In this document: piece after piece, positions 47,724 to 56,875 of the stretch
How positions within the stretch are numbered: the stretch's first letter is position 1
How the letters are laid out: the number at the start of each line of letters is the position of its first letter
Source of the DNA: Yersinia kristensenii
GTDB lineage: Bacteria; Pseudomonadota; Gammaproteobacteria; Enterobacterales; Enterobacteriaceae
NCBI RefSeq assembly: GCF_900460525.1
Contig: NZ_UHIY01000001.1
Coordinates: 3,906,001 to 3,970,000 of the forward strand
DNA: 64,000 nucleotides
Direction: 5' to 3'
Translations under genes and position numbers: made by a program
The notes under the pieces: generated by a model
The model's database searches: none
The model's input: the letters and a program-made list of their open reading frames with translations, nothing else
What the model was told of the DNA's origin: nothing

Positions 47724-48722
47724 CTATTCCGGTAAGCCAAGCGGCAATGGGGCCAGACTTATCAGCCACTCGCCCTGGTTGATGATGTTGTGATTCACTA
47801 TCATCAATATCAAACCGGAAAAAGGTGCAATAACATCAGCCATCCATTCGCCGTATAAATTCTTAATCACACCAAGGCGCTGCCCACTGGTCACCTGCTC
47901 GCCGGCCACAATATCCAAATACAGTCGGCCGCTGAACGGCGCTTCAATCTTGTCAAAATTATTGACGACAATATTTAAGCGCGTCCGGGTTTGCACCGGA
48001 TCCTGTGTCAATCCGAGATGGCGAGCAATGTTGGCGACACCATTGAAATGGAATTGCGTATTTTCGTCATCAAGAATGCCGTTCGCCCCGCCCTCTGACA
48101 TCACCGCATGCCGTCCCAGCCAAGGCAATTCATTGGTGGCCCGTCCGCGATTATTGGTTTGATCAACGGCAAACTCGACAATGGCATCGGCATCAAACTG
48201 ATGGGCCAACGAGCGAGTTATCAAGTCGAACTCTACATCTCCAATCTGTTGGCACATCACAAATTTCGCCACCTCTTCGCGCAGGTCGCCGCCATGTAAA
48301 TCAATAAATACCGCCGCATCTTTTGCCCAGCTATTCAATACGCTATCAATGAGAACTTCACTGAAGCTTCCTTGCGGGTCACCGGGGGAAAGAAAGTTGA
48401 TATTTTTATTGTCCTCGGGGCAAACGAATTCAGAGTGCAGATATAAGCCGGGCATATTAAGTACCGGCAGAATAGTGACAGAACCGCGCACGAGTTGAGT
48501 GGCAAAGTAATCTTTTAAACGTAAAGCGGCTTCCATGGCCGAAACTTCATTAGGATGCATACCCGCAATAATGGCCAGTTTTGGCCCCGGTTGTAGGGCC
48601 TCAATATCAAAATAAGGAAGTTCAAGCCCAGCTAAGGTTGGATGGTCGAAAGACAATTGCCCCCAACTCAAGATCCCAGCTTGCCCAATGGTATGCTTTG
48701 AATACGATGAGTGTATTGACAT
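47724..48722 (-). CDS. Aspartoacylase/succinylglutamate desuccinylase family hydrolase
   Basis: 332-aa zinc-dependent amide hydrolase of the AstE/AspA (DoeB-like) family, expected to remove an acyl group from an N-acylated amino acid. Zinc ligands: H-x-x-E in AGMHPNEVSAMEA and His in FIDLHGGDLREE. The substrate region NINFLSPGDPQGSFSE is typical. ATG 48722 (AGG upstream) is preferred over an in-frame start 17 codons earlier. It sits inside the transporter operon, so it probably acts on the imported compound. DoeB-like use of acetyl-diaminobutyrate is possible but unproven, as no ectoine-ring hydrolase is here. Confidence 0.78.
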   Translation of the reverse strand: MSIHSSYSKHTIGQAGILSWGQLSFDHPTLAGLELPYFDIEALQPGPKLAIIAGMHPNEVSAMEAALRLKDYFATQLVRGSVTILPVLNMPGLYLHSEFVCPEDNKNINFLSPGDPQGSFSEVLIDSVLNSWAKDAAVFIDLHGGDLREEVAKFVMCQQIGDVEFDLITRSLAHQFDADAIVEFAVDQTNNRGRATNELPWLGRHAVMSEGGANGILDDENTQFHFNGVANIARHLGLTQDPVQTRTRLNIVVNNFDKIEAPFSGRLYLDIVAGEQVTSGQRLGVIKNLYGEWMADVIAPFSGLILMIVNHNIINQGEWLISLAPLPLGLPE

Positions 48723-48756
48723 AAATAACCTGTAAATCGCTGCAAAAAATAAATAA

Positions 48757-49641
48757 TTAAGCCTGTGACTCACATATCTGACTGGCTTGAACCTCTACCG
48801 GAGGTAACTCATTTTCGGTATAGCCATATTTTTGTAGGATTTTCAGTAACTCACCGGAAGCCCGTAACTTCGCTAACTCAGCATTAAAGGCCTGAATGAA
48901 CTCGGGATCATTACGCGGTAAACCAAATGCGTGATAATTGTAGCTAGGGTTGCCATGTGCATCAGGGATTTGCTGGAAAGGCAACGCACGTTCAACTGTT
49001 GGGTCATTTGATTTCTTCAACAAACTGAGGATTTCAGCGTCGGGAAAATAAACAGCATCAACACGCCCGGCCTTCAATGCAGCCAGTGCTTCGCTATCTT
49101 TGTCAAACAGCACCACATTGCCAGCTGCTATGCCGCTGTCTTTAGCTTCAGTAATTTGATTGGTGCCATTTTGGGTGCCAAGGCGGGCTTTATTATTAGC
49201 CGCGACATCTTTTAGGCTATGCAAATTCAATGGGTTACCTTTTTTCACGATAAAAGCCCCACCGGATCGTGTGACCGGATTAGAAAAACCAATCACTTTG
49301 CAGCGAGCCGGATTAATAAATAAGCCCGCTCCAATCACATCAAAACGTTTTGCTGCTAAACCTGGCACTAATGCGCCAAAATCGACAATCGGTGTTTCTA
49401 TTTGGGTTATTCCCAATGATTTTAGTACCGCGCGCAACACCTCCACATTGGCACCCGTCGCCTTGCCATCAGTGCCGATATAACCGTACGGCTGTTCATT
49501 GGCAATACCGGCAATCAGCGGTTGTTGGCTTTTGGCTTTATCCAATAAACTTTGTGCGGATGCATTGAATGACCAAGCTGCATTTAGCAATAGTGAGGCG
49601 CTCAATATCCCACTCAGGGATAAGGTTTTATTCAGTTTCAT
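48757..49641 (-). CDS. ehuB: EhuB-like periplasmic solute-binding protein
   Basis: 294-aa exported solute receptor (type 3 family). The signal peptide ends near ASA; then LIAGIANEQPYGYIGTDGKA, the hinge region VDFGALVPGLAAKRFDVIGA and the late DPEFIQAFNAEL. The IANE.P.GY..DGK pattern is that of ectoine/hydroxyectoine receptors such as EhuB, but polar amino acids or N-acetyl derivatives are possible ligands. Head of the ehuB-hydrolase-ehuC-ehuD-ehuA operon. Confidence 0.8.
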   Translation of the reverse strand: MKLNKTLSLSGILSASLLLNAAWSFNASAQSLLDKAKSQQPLIAGIANEQPYGYIGTDGKATGANVEVLRAVLKSLGITQIETPIVDFGALVPGLAAKRFDVIGAGLFINPARCKVIGFSNPVTRSGGAFIVKKGNPLNLHSLKDVAANNKARLGTQNGTNQITEAKDSGIAAGNVVLFDKDSEALAALKAGRVDAVYFPDAEILSLLKKSNDPTVERALPFQQIPDAHGNPSYNYHAFGLPRNDPEFIQAFNAELAKLRASGELLKILQKYGYTENELPPVEVQASQICESQA

Positions 49642-49756
49642 GTCTATTTACCTGGTAATAAATTAATTTTTCAATCAGAAGGTTATCTGTCTTTTCTATA
49701 AAATATTTTTATATGATGCAATACTAAATAATATCAACACTTAATAGAGAATGTAT

Positions 49757-49915
49757 TTAATGGTGAATAAATTCAATACCATACAGCCCGCCAATCGCAT
49801 TGATTGTTTCCAGTAAATGCGCTCCATCGGCCTGAGATAAAGCAGCGCCACTCTCAGGTAAAGATGCTGGCTGCCACCAAGGTAATCCGGTAAACCATGC
49901 AGTAATCTTGGCCAT
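49757..49915 (-). CDS. Small protein (52 aa) upstream of the ehu-like operon
   Basis: From ATG 49915 (GGAG six bases upstream): MAKITAWFTGLPWWQPASLP, then ESGAALSQADGAHLLETINA and IGGLYGIEFIHH. Soluble, with several Trp and a helical C-terminal half; no signal peptide. Same strand as ehuB with 115 bp between, so it may be the first gene of the operon. I do not recognise it. Confidence 0.55.
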   Translation of the reverse strand: MAKITAWFTGLPWWQPASLPESGAALSQADGAHLLETINAIGGLYGIEFIHH

Positions 49916-50141
49916 TGTCATCTCCACATTATTGAGCAAACTGAGTCAAACTAATGAATTAAGAGTAAACGCCGAACCATACAATAAATGAAATAATCAT
50001 TATTGCTTTTAATATGCAAAATTTAGCTATTAAATAACTAACTTAGTGAATTTATCATTTTTGTCATGCCAGCCATGCGCCAAGACGCTATATTGAATGG
50101 ACATTTATCTTTAACTAATAACGCCCCAGGAGGAACTCTGC

Positions 50142-50426
50142 ATGTTTATTGTCAGCCTAACCTATCATCAGCCTATCGACGTGGTTGAAGCTCTGACTGA
50201 AAGCCATAAAGATTGGTTAAAGAAGTATTATGCACAGGGTGTTTTTATTGCCTCTGGCCGTAAAGTCCCGCGTACTGGCGGTATCATTTTGGTGAAAAGT
50301 ATTGACCGAGAAGAATTGGATAAAATATTAGCAGAAGATCCGTTTACTGCGGTGGCCAATTATAGTGTGACTGAGTTTGTCCCCTCTATGACCATCGAGT
50401 CAGTTGAAGCATTAAAAACGCTGTAA
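50142..50426 (+). CDS. YciI-like protein
   Basis: 94-aa soluble protein of the YciI fold (dimeric alpha-beta barrel). It begins MFIVSLTYHQPIDVVEALTE and keeps the HKDWLKKYYAQGVFIASGRK His-Asp-type core and DPFTAVANYSVTEF. Members are putative enzymes; one class works on chlorinated aromatics, but no activity is assigned here. A strong AGGAGG ribosome-binding site. Confidence 0.82.
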   Translation: MFIVSLTYHQPIDVVEALTESHKDWLKKYYAQGVFIASGRKVPRTGGIILVKSIDREELDKILAEDPFTAVANYSVTEFVPSMTIESVEALKTL

Positions 50427-50489
50427 TGGATTGATATCAAATACCAGCAGCCAGAGCCGATGCTATGGCTGCTGCTAAATACCGGCAGA

Positions 50490-50900
50490 TTATGATGCGG
50501 CCTGTGGCTGTCGTTTCGCTATAATGCGGTGAAAATTCTCCTCCAGCCAGAGAGCTAACCCTTCGACCTGCTCCTGAACTTCTTTGCCCAGTGGGGTCAG
50601 CTTATATTCAACATGCGGTGGCACAACCGGATACGCGATACGATCAACAAACCCATCCTCTTCGAGGTTTTGCAATGTTTGCGCCAGCATTTTTTCACTG
50701 ACGCCGCCAATTTTTCTTCTCAGAGCACTAAAACGCAGGGTTTCATTACTCAAAGCAATGAGTACCAAGACGCCCCAACGGCTAGTGATTCGCTTGAGCA
50801 CCTCTCTTGATGGGCAATCAACATTGAGCAACTCTCCCCGCCGGACTTGTTCCGGAAATGAAATAGTGCCCGGCAAATTTTGCGATTCTATTATTTTCAT
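50490..50900 (-). CDS. HxlR-family repressor (QorR/YtfH type)
   Basis: 136-aa winged-helix regulator. C-x-S in NVDCPSREVL (Cys29) is the redox/electrophile-sensing cysteine of this family (YodB, HypR, QorR). The DNA-binding part is LRFSALRRKIGGVSEKMLAQ followed by TLQNLEEDGFVDR. It is divergent from qorB across 263 bp containing an inverted repeat beside its own start, which indicates autoregulation and control of qorB. Confidence 0.85.
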   Translation of the reverse strand: MKIIESQNLPGTISFPEQVRRGELLNVDCPSREVLKRITSRWGVLVLIALSNETLRFSALRRKIGGVSEKMLAQTLQNLEEDGFVDRIAYPVVPPHVEYKLTPLGKEVQEQVEGLALWLEENFHRIIAKRQPQAAS

Positions 50901-50917
50901 ACTAACCTTTTTGTGCG

Positions 50918-50936
50918 TACTTACTTAAAGTTAGTA
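50918..50936. promoter_or_regulatory. Probable operator of the HxlR/qorB pair
   Basis: TACTTACTTAAAGTTAGTA is a near-perfect inverted repeat (one mismatch per arm), and an extra TACTAAC-type half lies at 50899-50906. It lies 18-36 bp upstream of the HxlR start. HxlR-family operators are TACT/AGTA-type palindromes. Confidence 0.65.
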
Positions 50937-51163
50937 TATTGCATATGATGATCTCAAGAGCGGTTTTTTAGCGAATATTCTCTTTTGTTCCTTAAAACAG
51001 CCTGTCACCTGACTACTTGCCCAAAGTCATTGGTGTTGTAGATAGGTCGCAAGTGAATAAACCGCGCGGCTCTGACTCAGGCCAGTGATTCTGGGTGCGA
51101 GAATCTAGTTAACCCTAGCTATTTCAAGTACGAAAGGCATAACATCACATTTGGAGCGTCATA

Positions 51164-52021
51164 ATGATCGCAGTAACCGGAGCTACCGGCCAACTAGGCC
51201 GCCTTGTTATCAACGCATTACTTAAAAAAGTCCCAGCCAGTGAAATTATTGCCGCCGTACGCAACCCTGAGAAAGCCAGCGATTTAGCGGCGCTAGGTGT
51301 TCAGGTACATAAAGCGGATTATAGCCAACCCGCGACATTAGAAGCTGCTTTCGAAGGGGTTGATAAACTGCTGTTAATCTCATCGAGTGAAGTGGGACAA
51401 CGTATTGCCCAACATACTGCGGTAATCAATGCCGCCAAAAAAGCAGGTGTTAAATTGTTGGCATATACCAGTTTGCTGCATGCCGATAAAAGTATTCTCG
51501 GATTAGCGCAAGAACACCGCGCCACAGAGGCACTATTGCGTGAGTCAGGTTTACCTGTAGTGCTATTACGCAACGGTTGGTATACCGAAAACTACGCTGC
51601 AAGTATCGCTCCGGCTCTAGCTCATGGCGCATTCATCGGCGCGGTAGGTGATGGTCATATCGCCTCTGCTGCGCGTGAAGACTATGCCGAGGGCGCCGCC
51701 GTGGTGCTGACCCAAGAGAATCAAGCCGGTAAAGTTTACGAATTAGCCGGTGATGACAGTTATACATTGGCCGAATTCACAGCAGAAATTGCCCGCCAAT
51801 CGTGCAAACCAGTCGTATACAAAAACCTTTATGAAACTGACTTCAAGCAAGCGCTGCTCGGAGCCGGTTTACCTGACGGTTTTGCCAGCCTGCTGGCAGA
51901 TTCTGATGCAGGTGCAGCTAAAGGTGGGCTTTTTGATGATAGCCATACCTTGAGCAAACTTATTGGCCGCCCAACTACCCCCTATGCCAAAGTGATTGCA
52001 GCAACATTGACTGCACTTTAA
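51164..52021 (+). CDS. qorB: NAD(P)H:quinone oxidoreductase QorB
   Basis: 285-aa atypical short-chain dehydrogenase (NmrA-like) that reduces quinones with NADPH. Nucleotide motif GATGQLGRLV (T-G-x-x-G-x-x-G), then AAVRNPEKASDLAALGVQV and YAEGAAVVLT; close to E. coli QorB (YtfG). Divergent from the HxlR repressor as ytfG/ytfH are in E. coli, so it is probably induced by quinones or electrophiles. Confidence 0.9.
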   Translation: MIAVTGATGQLGRLVINALLKKVPASEIIAAVRNPEKASDLAALGVQVHKADYSQPATLEAAFEGVDKLLLISSSEVGQRIAQHTAVINAAKKAGVKLLAYTSLLHADKSILGLAQEHRATEALLRESGLPVVLLRNGWYTENYAASIAPALAHGAFIGAVGDGHIASAAREDYAEGAAVVLTQENQAGKVYELAGDDSYTLAEFTAEIARQSCKPVVYKNLYETDFKQALLGAGLPDGFASLLADSDAGAAKGGLFDDSHTLSKLIGRPTTPYAKVIAATLTAL

Positions 52022-52083
52022 TTGTTTCCGCTATGACTTTTGACCGGTACCTCTCGAGCTACCGGTCACATTCTGCATTTATC

Positions 52084-53361
52084 TTAAGATTTAGCCGCAT
52101 CCAATGCTTGGGCAAGGTCATTGAGGATGTCATCAATGTGCTCAATGCCAATCGACAATCTCACCATATCTCGTGGCACACCCGCCTTGATAAGCTCTTC
52201 ATCATTGAGCTGACGATGAGTGGTGGAGGCAGGATGGCACGCCAATGATTTGGCATCACCAATATTAACCAACCGCACGATCAAATTTAGCGCATCGATA
52301 AATCGCCCCCCCGCCGCCTGCCCTCCATGCACACCAAATGACAATATCGCAGCAGGTTTACCACCAAAATAGCGTTGGGCTAACTCATGTTCAGGATGGT
52401 CAGGTAAACCGGCATATTTAACCCAGCTAACTTGTGGGTGATTCTGCAAATAATGAGCAACTTTCAACGCATTTTCAGTATGACGTTCCATACGCAAAGC
52501 CAGCGTTTCTAGCCCTTGTAAGATCAGGAATGCATTGAATGGCGACAGTGCCGCGCCAGTATTTCTCAGCGGTACAACTCGGCAACGGCCAATATATGCA
52601 GCCGCACCAAATTGCTCGGTATAAGTCACGCCGTGATAAGAAGGATCGGGCGTATTCAATTGAGCAAAGCGTTTCGGATATTGTGTCCACGGGAACTTGC
52701 CGGAATCCACCACAATGCCACCAATGCTAGAGCCGTGGCCGCCGATATATTTGGTCAATGAATGCACCACAATATCCGCGCCATGCTCAAATGGCCGACA
52801 GAGAATAGGTGTCGCGACCGTATTATCGACAATCAGTGGCACCCCATGCCGGTGGGCGGCATCAGCCAATTTTTTCAAATCAACAATATTGCCCGCTGGA
52901 TTACCAATTGATTCACAAAAAACTGCTTTTGTCCGGTCATCAATCAATGCTTCTAATGCTTCAATATCATCATGATCGGCAAATCGAGTCTCAATCCCAT
53001 AACGCGGCAAAGTATGGGCCAGCAGGTTGTAAGTCCCGCCATACAACTTCGCTACTGACACAATATTATCCCCGGCCTCAGCAAGGGTTTGGATAGCATA
53101 AGTGATCGCGGCCATACCGGATGCAACTGCCAGGGCAGCAATCCCCCCTTCCAGCGCTGCAACTCGTTGTTCCAACACATCATTGGTGGGGTTCATGATC
53201 CGTGAGTAAATATTGCCCGCGACTTTTAAATCAAATAAATCAGCACCATGCTGGGTATCATCAAAAGCAAAAGAAGAAGTCTGATAAATGGGAACAGCAA
53301 CCGCTCTGGTGGTAGGATCTGGTGAATAACCGGCATGAATAGATAATGTTTCTAATTTCAT
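52084..53361 (-). CDS. metY: O-acetylhomoserine sulfhydrylase (MetY/CysD-like)
   Basis: 425-aa PLP enzyme of the Cys/Met metabolism family that makes homocysteine from O-acetylhomoserine and sulfide. PLP-binding Lys in [13 protein letters not shown], phosphate loop [20 protein letters not shown], and the long MetY insert ([15 protein letters not shown]). Enteric bacteria mainly use trans-sulphuration via MetB/MetC, so this gives a direct alternative route. AAGGA is seven bases upstream of the ATG. Confidence 0.9.
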   Translation of the reverse strand: MKLETLSIHAGYSPDPTTRAVAVPIYQTSSFAFDDTQHGADLFDLKVAGNIYSRIMNPTNDVLEQRVAALEGGIAALAVASGMAAITYAIQTLAEAGDNIVSVAKLYGGTYNLLAHTLPRYGIETRFADHDDIEALEALIDDRTKAVFCESIGNPAGNIVDLKKLADAAHRHGVPLIVDNTVATPILCRPFEHGADIVVHSLTKYIGGHGSSIGGIVVDSGKFPWTQYPKRFAQLNTPDPSYHGVTYTEQFGAAAYIGRCRVVPLRNTGAALSPFNAFLILQGLETLALRMERHTENALKVAHYLQNHPQVSWVKYAGLPDHPEHELAQRYFGGKPAAILSFGVHGGQAAGGRFIDALNLIVRLVNIGDAKSLACHPASTTHRQLNDEELIKAGVPRDMVRLSIGIEHIDDILNDLAQALDAAKS

Positions 53362-53998
53362 TTTTAATCCTTGTTATAGATACAATATCAATAGCTATGG
53401 ATTGGCCGATAGCTACGGACTGGCGCTTTATGATGCTGCGCCTCTGATTAGACAAACAATTTACTCGCGATAGACGATATTAAGGGATTCACAATAGAGG
53501 AATTAATGAGCGATACATATATGATAAAGCAATTATTTAGTTATTAATTATAATTAAAAATTATCGACTTCCCCCGACTAAGTCCTCCATCACTCTTCGC
53601 CGTTTCCCTGTATTTTTTATCTCAATAACGTTCTTTTCTTACACACCAATCATCCAATTAAAAAAACAGATGGGTGTTTTGCTGTCTGTTTTCATTGCTA
53701 AATACTGTATATACAAACAGCACTTAATGGCAAGTTATCTTTGCTTCTTGTTATCAAATTTAGGAGCGTTTACAAGGGAAGCTGACCATTCCAATATAAC
53801 CATTTGAATTTTAAGTAAAACTTAAACGTGAATGTCATTATGTGGAGTAGATTTGTAACAACAAAGCTGTCATTTTTAGTTAAGGAGCATTGCCCCTTAA
53901 CTAAATAAAGCATCAACCTATCACTGTCCGCTATTTACAACCGTGTCCACTCCGGTGATACACTTGTCGCATATCATGCTAACCGAACGATTAATGCC
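53362..53998. other. AT-rich intergenic region with a LexA box
   Basis: About 640 bp between divergent metY and the glxA-like gene. No gene over 30 codons. It contains a LexA box at 53703-53722 and an inverted repeat TTAGTTAAGG / CCTTAACTAA at about 53878-53906. Confidence 0.6.
53703..53722. promoter_or_regulatory. LexA box without an obvious target gene
   Basis: TACTGTATATACAAACAGCA contains exact CTGT-N8-ACAG with an alternating TA centre, close to the enteric consensus. It is 277 bp from the glxA-like start and 342 bp from the metY start, both rather far for direct repression. Confidence 0.75.
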
Positions 53999-54976
53999 AT
54001 GCACTCTTTCTTGATTATCATCCCTGATGGGGGAATGTTGTTTGAAGCAATAGGGATCGCCGATATTCTTATGCATGCTAATCGCCTGCAAACAGCGGAT
54101 ACTCCTCACCCACCCTATCAGGTCACTGTAGCCACAACACAATCGCATCGTGTGGTAAACGGCATTTCAGGTCTAAGCTTGCTGGCTGACCAGCGGCTTT
54201 GCGATCTGGACCCGACACTTTCCCGCAACACAATAATGGTCACTGGCAAAGGGCTGACAGAAGATGAAAGTAGCAATGTTGTCAGTTGGCTTAAACTGGC
54301 GGCCCCACATGCCGAACGAATAGTTTCTATCTGTGGGGGAGCACTTCTGCTTGCCAAGGCCGGTTTATTGGATGGGCGCCATGCCACTACACACTGGCGG
54401 TTGCTTGATACCCTGCAAGCGCAATACCCACAGATAATGGTGGAACGCGGTCCTTTGTATGTTCAAGATGGCATGGTCTGGACGTCTGGAGGGGTCAGTT
54501 CAGGTTTTGATCTGACTCTCGCTTTGGTCGAAGACGACCAAGGATTTAATGTCGCCAGAGAGATTGCGCAAGACCTCGTGATGTTTCTGCGCCGTCCTGG
54601 CGGACAAATACAGTTTAGTCGATATTTACTGAATCAAGCCAATGATCGGGTGATCCGTGATCTTCAAACATGGCTGCCGAATAATCTCACCAGTAATTTG
54701 TCCGTCGAAAATCTGGCAGAACGAGCAGCCATGAGCCCACGTAACTTTACTCGAGTATTCACTCGAGAGACCGGTATTACACCAGCAAAGTATGTTGAAG
54801 AAGCCCGGTTAAATGCTGCCAGACAGCACCTTGAACAAACAACCAGTAGTATTGAGCAAATTGCGGTGGCCACTGGGTTTGGCAGCGGTCTAAATCTACG
54901 CAGGGTTTTTGAACGCAACTTACAGTTGACGCCAACAGAATATCGTGAACATTTCCATTGCCGTAAAATGGCATAA
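53999..54976 (+). CDS. GlxA-type regulator (DJ-1/PfpI plus AraC)
   Basis: 325-aa transcription factor. The N-terminal 190 residues are a DJ-1/PfpI-like amidotransferase fold (VSICGGALLLAKAGLLDGRH, with the elbow Cys in SICGGA), and the C-terminal 100 residues are two AraC helix-turn-helix units (LSVENLAERAAMSPRNFTRV; SIEQIAVATGFGSGLNLRRV). It ends 80 bp before a GAPDH gene on the same strand, its likely partner or target. Confidence 0.87.
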   Translation: MHSFLIIIPDGGMLFEAIGIADILMHANRLQTADTPHPPYQVTVATTQSHRVVNGISGLSLLADQRLCDLDPTLSRNTIMVTGKGLTEDESSNVVSWLKLAAPHAERIVSICGGALLLAKAGLLDGRHATTHWRLLDTLQAQYPQIMVERGPLYVQDGMVWTSGGVSSGFDLTLALVEDDQGFNVAREIAQDLVMFLRRPGGQIQFSRYLLNQANDRVIRDLQTWLPNNLTSNLSVENLAERAAMSPRNFTRVFTRETGITPAKYVEEARLNAARQHLEQTTSSIEQIAVATGFGSGLNLRRVFERNLQLTPTEYREHFHCRKMA

Positions 54977-55056
54977 ATTGATCTTTTATTGTCATTTACG
55001 CCACCCCTTCTGAGAGCTAGTATTAATTCAATTCAGTCAATAAAGGGGTTTTTATC

Positions 55057-56067
55057 ATGGTTAAAGTGGGTATTAACGGATTCGGCAGAATTGGGCGAAA
55101 TGTCCTTCGTGCAGCATTGGGACGTCATGATTTTCAGGTGGTCGCCATTAATGACCTCACTGATAGCAAAACTCTCGCTCATCTCCTTAAATATGATTCA
55201 CTCTCCGGTACGTTAAATGTCGATATTAAAGCGCATGAAAACCAACTTTTGGTTAATGGACATGCCATTCGCGTCTTTTCGGAAAGAGATCCCGCAGCAA
55301 TTCCGTGGGGCAGTGTCGGTGTTGATATTGTCATAGAAGCCACAGGATTCTTTACTGAAAAAGCCAAAGCAGAAGTCCATATCACCAAAGGTGGAGCAAA
55401 GCGTGTCATTATTTCCGCTCCAGCTAAAAACGACGACATTACCATTGTGATGGGTGTCAATGATGACAAATATGATGCAGCCAAGCACAAAGTCGTCAGT
55501 AACGGTAGCTGTACAACTAACGGCCTTGCCCCTGCCGCACAAGTTTTACATCAGGTATTTGGTATTGAACATGGGCTTATGAACACCACCCATGCTTATA
55601 CCAACAGCCAAGCCCTGCATGACCAGCCAGAAAAAGATTTACGAGGAGCACGTGCGGCGGCTGTTTCTATTGTCCCTTATTCCAGCGGTGCTGCTAAGGC
55701 GATCGGGAAGGTCATCCCTGAACTTGACGGTAAAATGACCGGCTATTCCCTGCGCGTTCCAGTGCCGGTGGTCTCTATCGTTGATTTAACCGTAAACCTT
55801 AAACGTGAGGCGACGGTTGAAGAAATTAATGCTGCATTTCGTCAAGCCAGCGAATCTGGCCCGTTAAAGGGTATTCTGGGCTACAGCGAAGAACCTCTGG
55901 TATCGAGTGATTATCGCGGCGATCCGCGGTCATCTATTATTGACGGCCTCTCAACATTGGTCATTGGTGGCAAACTGGTCAAAATCCTGGCTTGGTATGA
56001 TAACGAATGGGGTTTTTCGAATCGCCTCATTGACCTTGCTTTGTTAATGGAAAAACGCGGTTTATAG
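55057..56067 (+). CDS. Glyceraldehyde-3-phosphate dehydrogenase, divergent paralogue
   Basis: 336-aa type I GAPDH. NAD fold NGFGRIGRNVLRA with Asp33 (NAD rather than NADP), catalytic Cys152 in SNGSCTTNGLAP and His179 in TTHAYTN. The usual SNASCTTNCLAP has two changes here: Ala150 to Gly and Cys156 to Gly. The substrate loop RGARAAAVSIVPYSSGAAKA also differs from GapA (N-S-T to Y-S-S). So it is a second enzyme, not the glycolytic GapA. Possible roles: a reductive or arsenate/aldehyde-linked reaction. Position after the GlxA-type regulator suggests inducible expression. Confidence 0.88.
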   Translation: MVKVGINGFGRIGRNVLRAALGRHDFQVVAINDLTDSKTLAHLLKYDSLSGTLNVDIKAHENQLLVNGHAIRVFSERDPAAIPWGSVGVDIVIEATGFFTEKAKAEVHITKGGAKRVIISAPAKNDDITIVMGVNDDKYDAAKHKVVSNGSCTTNGLAPAAQVLHQVFGIEHGLMNTTHAYTNSQALHDQPEKDLRGARAAAVSIVPYSSGAAKAIGKVIPELDGKMTGYSLRVPVPVVSIVDLTVNLKREATVEEINAAFRQASESGPLKGILGYSEEPLVSSDYRGDPRSSIIDGLSTLVIGGKLVKILAWYDNEWGFSNRLIDLALLMEKRGL

Positions 56068-56085
56068 CCTTTCTTGACGCTATTA

Positions 56086-56110
56086 TCCGGGAGCATCACA
56101 AGCTCCCGGA
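56086..56110 (+). terminator. Hairpin after the GAPDH paralogue
   Basis: TCCGGGAGC / GCTCCCGGA, a 9-bp perfect stem with a 7-base loop. No T run follows, so efficiency is uncertain. Confidence 0.5.
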
Positions 56111-56875
56111 ATGGGGGAAAATTGATGTTGGCACTGTAACCTCTGGAGCAGTTAACAACATCGACGATGACAGCTTAATAAACTTTTCCGCCCCAATTTT
56201 TGTGTAACCGGTTGATATTTTTAGTAAAGACTCAAACCGACTCTCACCTATCTATGACTTTCTGATGAAAATAGAAAGAGTAAAAAAGAGCCATTCAGTT
56301 TTAACTGATTGTTGATTTCGTATTCATTATCACTCTTTAATTTTTCTATCTCTGCATCTGCGGGGATTTTTATCCCTATTAATATTATTCAGATTGATAT
56401 GCCGGGTAACTGTAACAAATAATTATTGTGATATTCATCATTAACAAATATTGCAAATCAAACCACCAACAAACATCACATTATGTAACTTTTAAGTAAA
56501 AACCATGCATATTTAATCTCAATTACAGATAAATAGAAAAGCAAACAAACACTCATTTAAAAAACTCACCAATTAAACATTGTAAAACTCAATCAAAAAT
56601 AACATAACAAACTGTTTTATATCATATATTTTTACAAAATGGTTATTTTATAAACCAACTTAAGATTAAGGTTAAATAATGAATTAAGCAAAATTCATAT
56701 TTTTATAAATAGTAAAATGCACTAAATAAGCGCAATAAGACTAATAAAAAGCACCTTTATAGTGAATTGAGTTTTTATATTAATAAAGGCATAAAGTTTT
56801 CTCTGCGACTGCCGATGACTCTCAGTAATTATTGTATTCCATTGTTATAAATGCCCCCCATTTACTGAGGTTATT
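56111..56875. other. AT-rich intergenic region before aer
   Basis: About 765 bp of very AT-rich DNA without a supported gene. It presumably contains the aer promoter. I see no motif I can name. Confidence 0.45.

Noticed and set aside
53727..53807. 26-codon frame beside the LexA box as an SOS peptide gene
   Set aside because: No ribosome-binding site and no toxin-like hydrophobic profile; kept only as part of the LexA-box finding.
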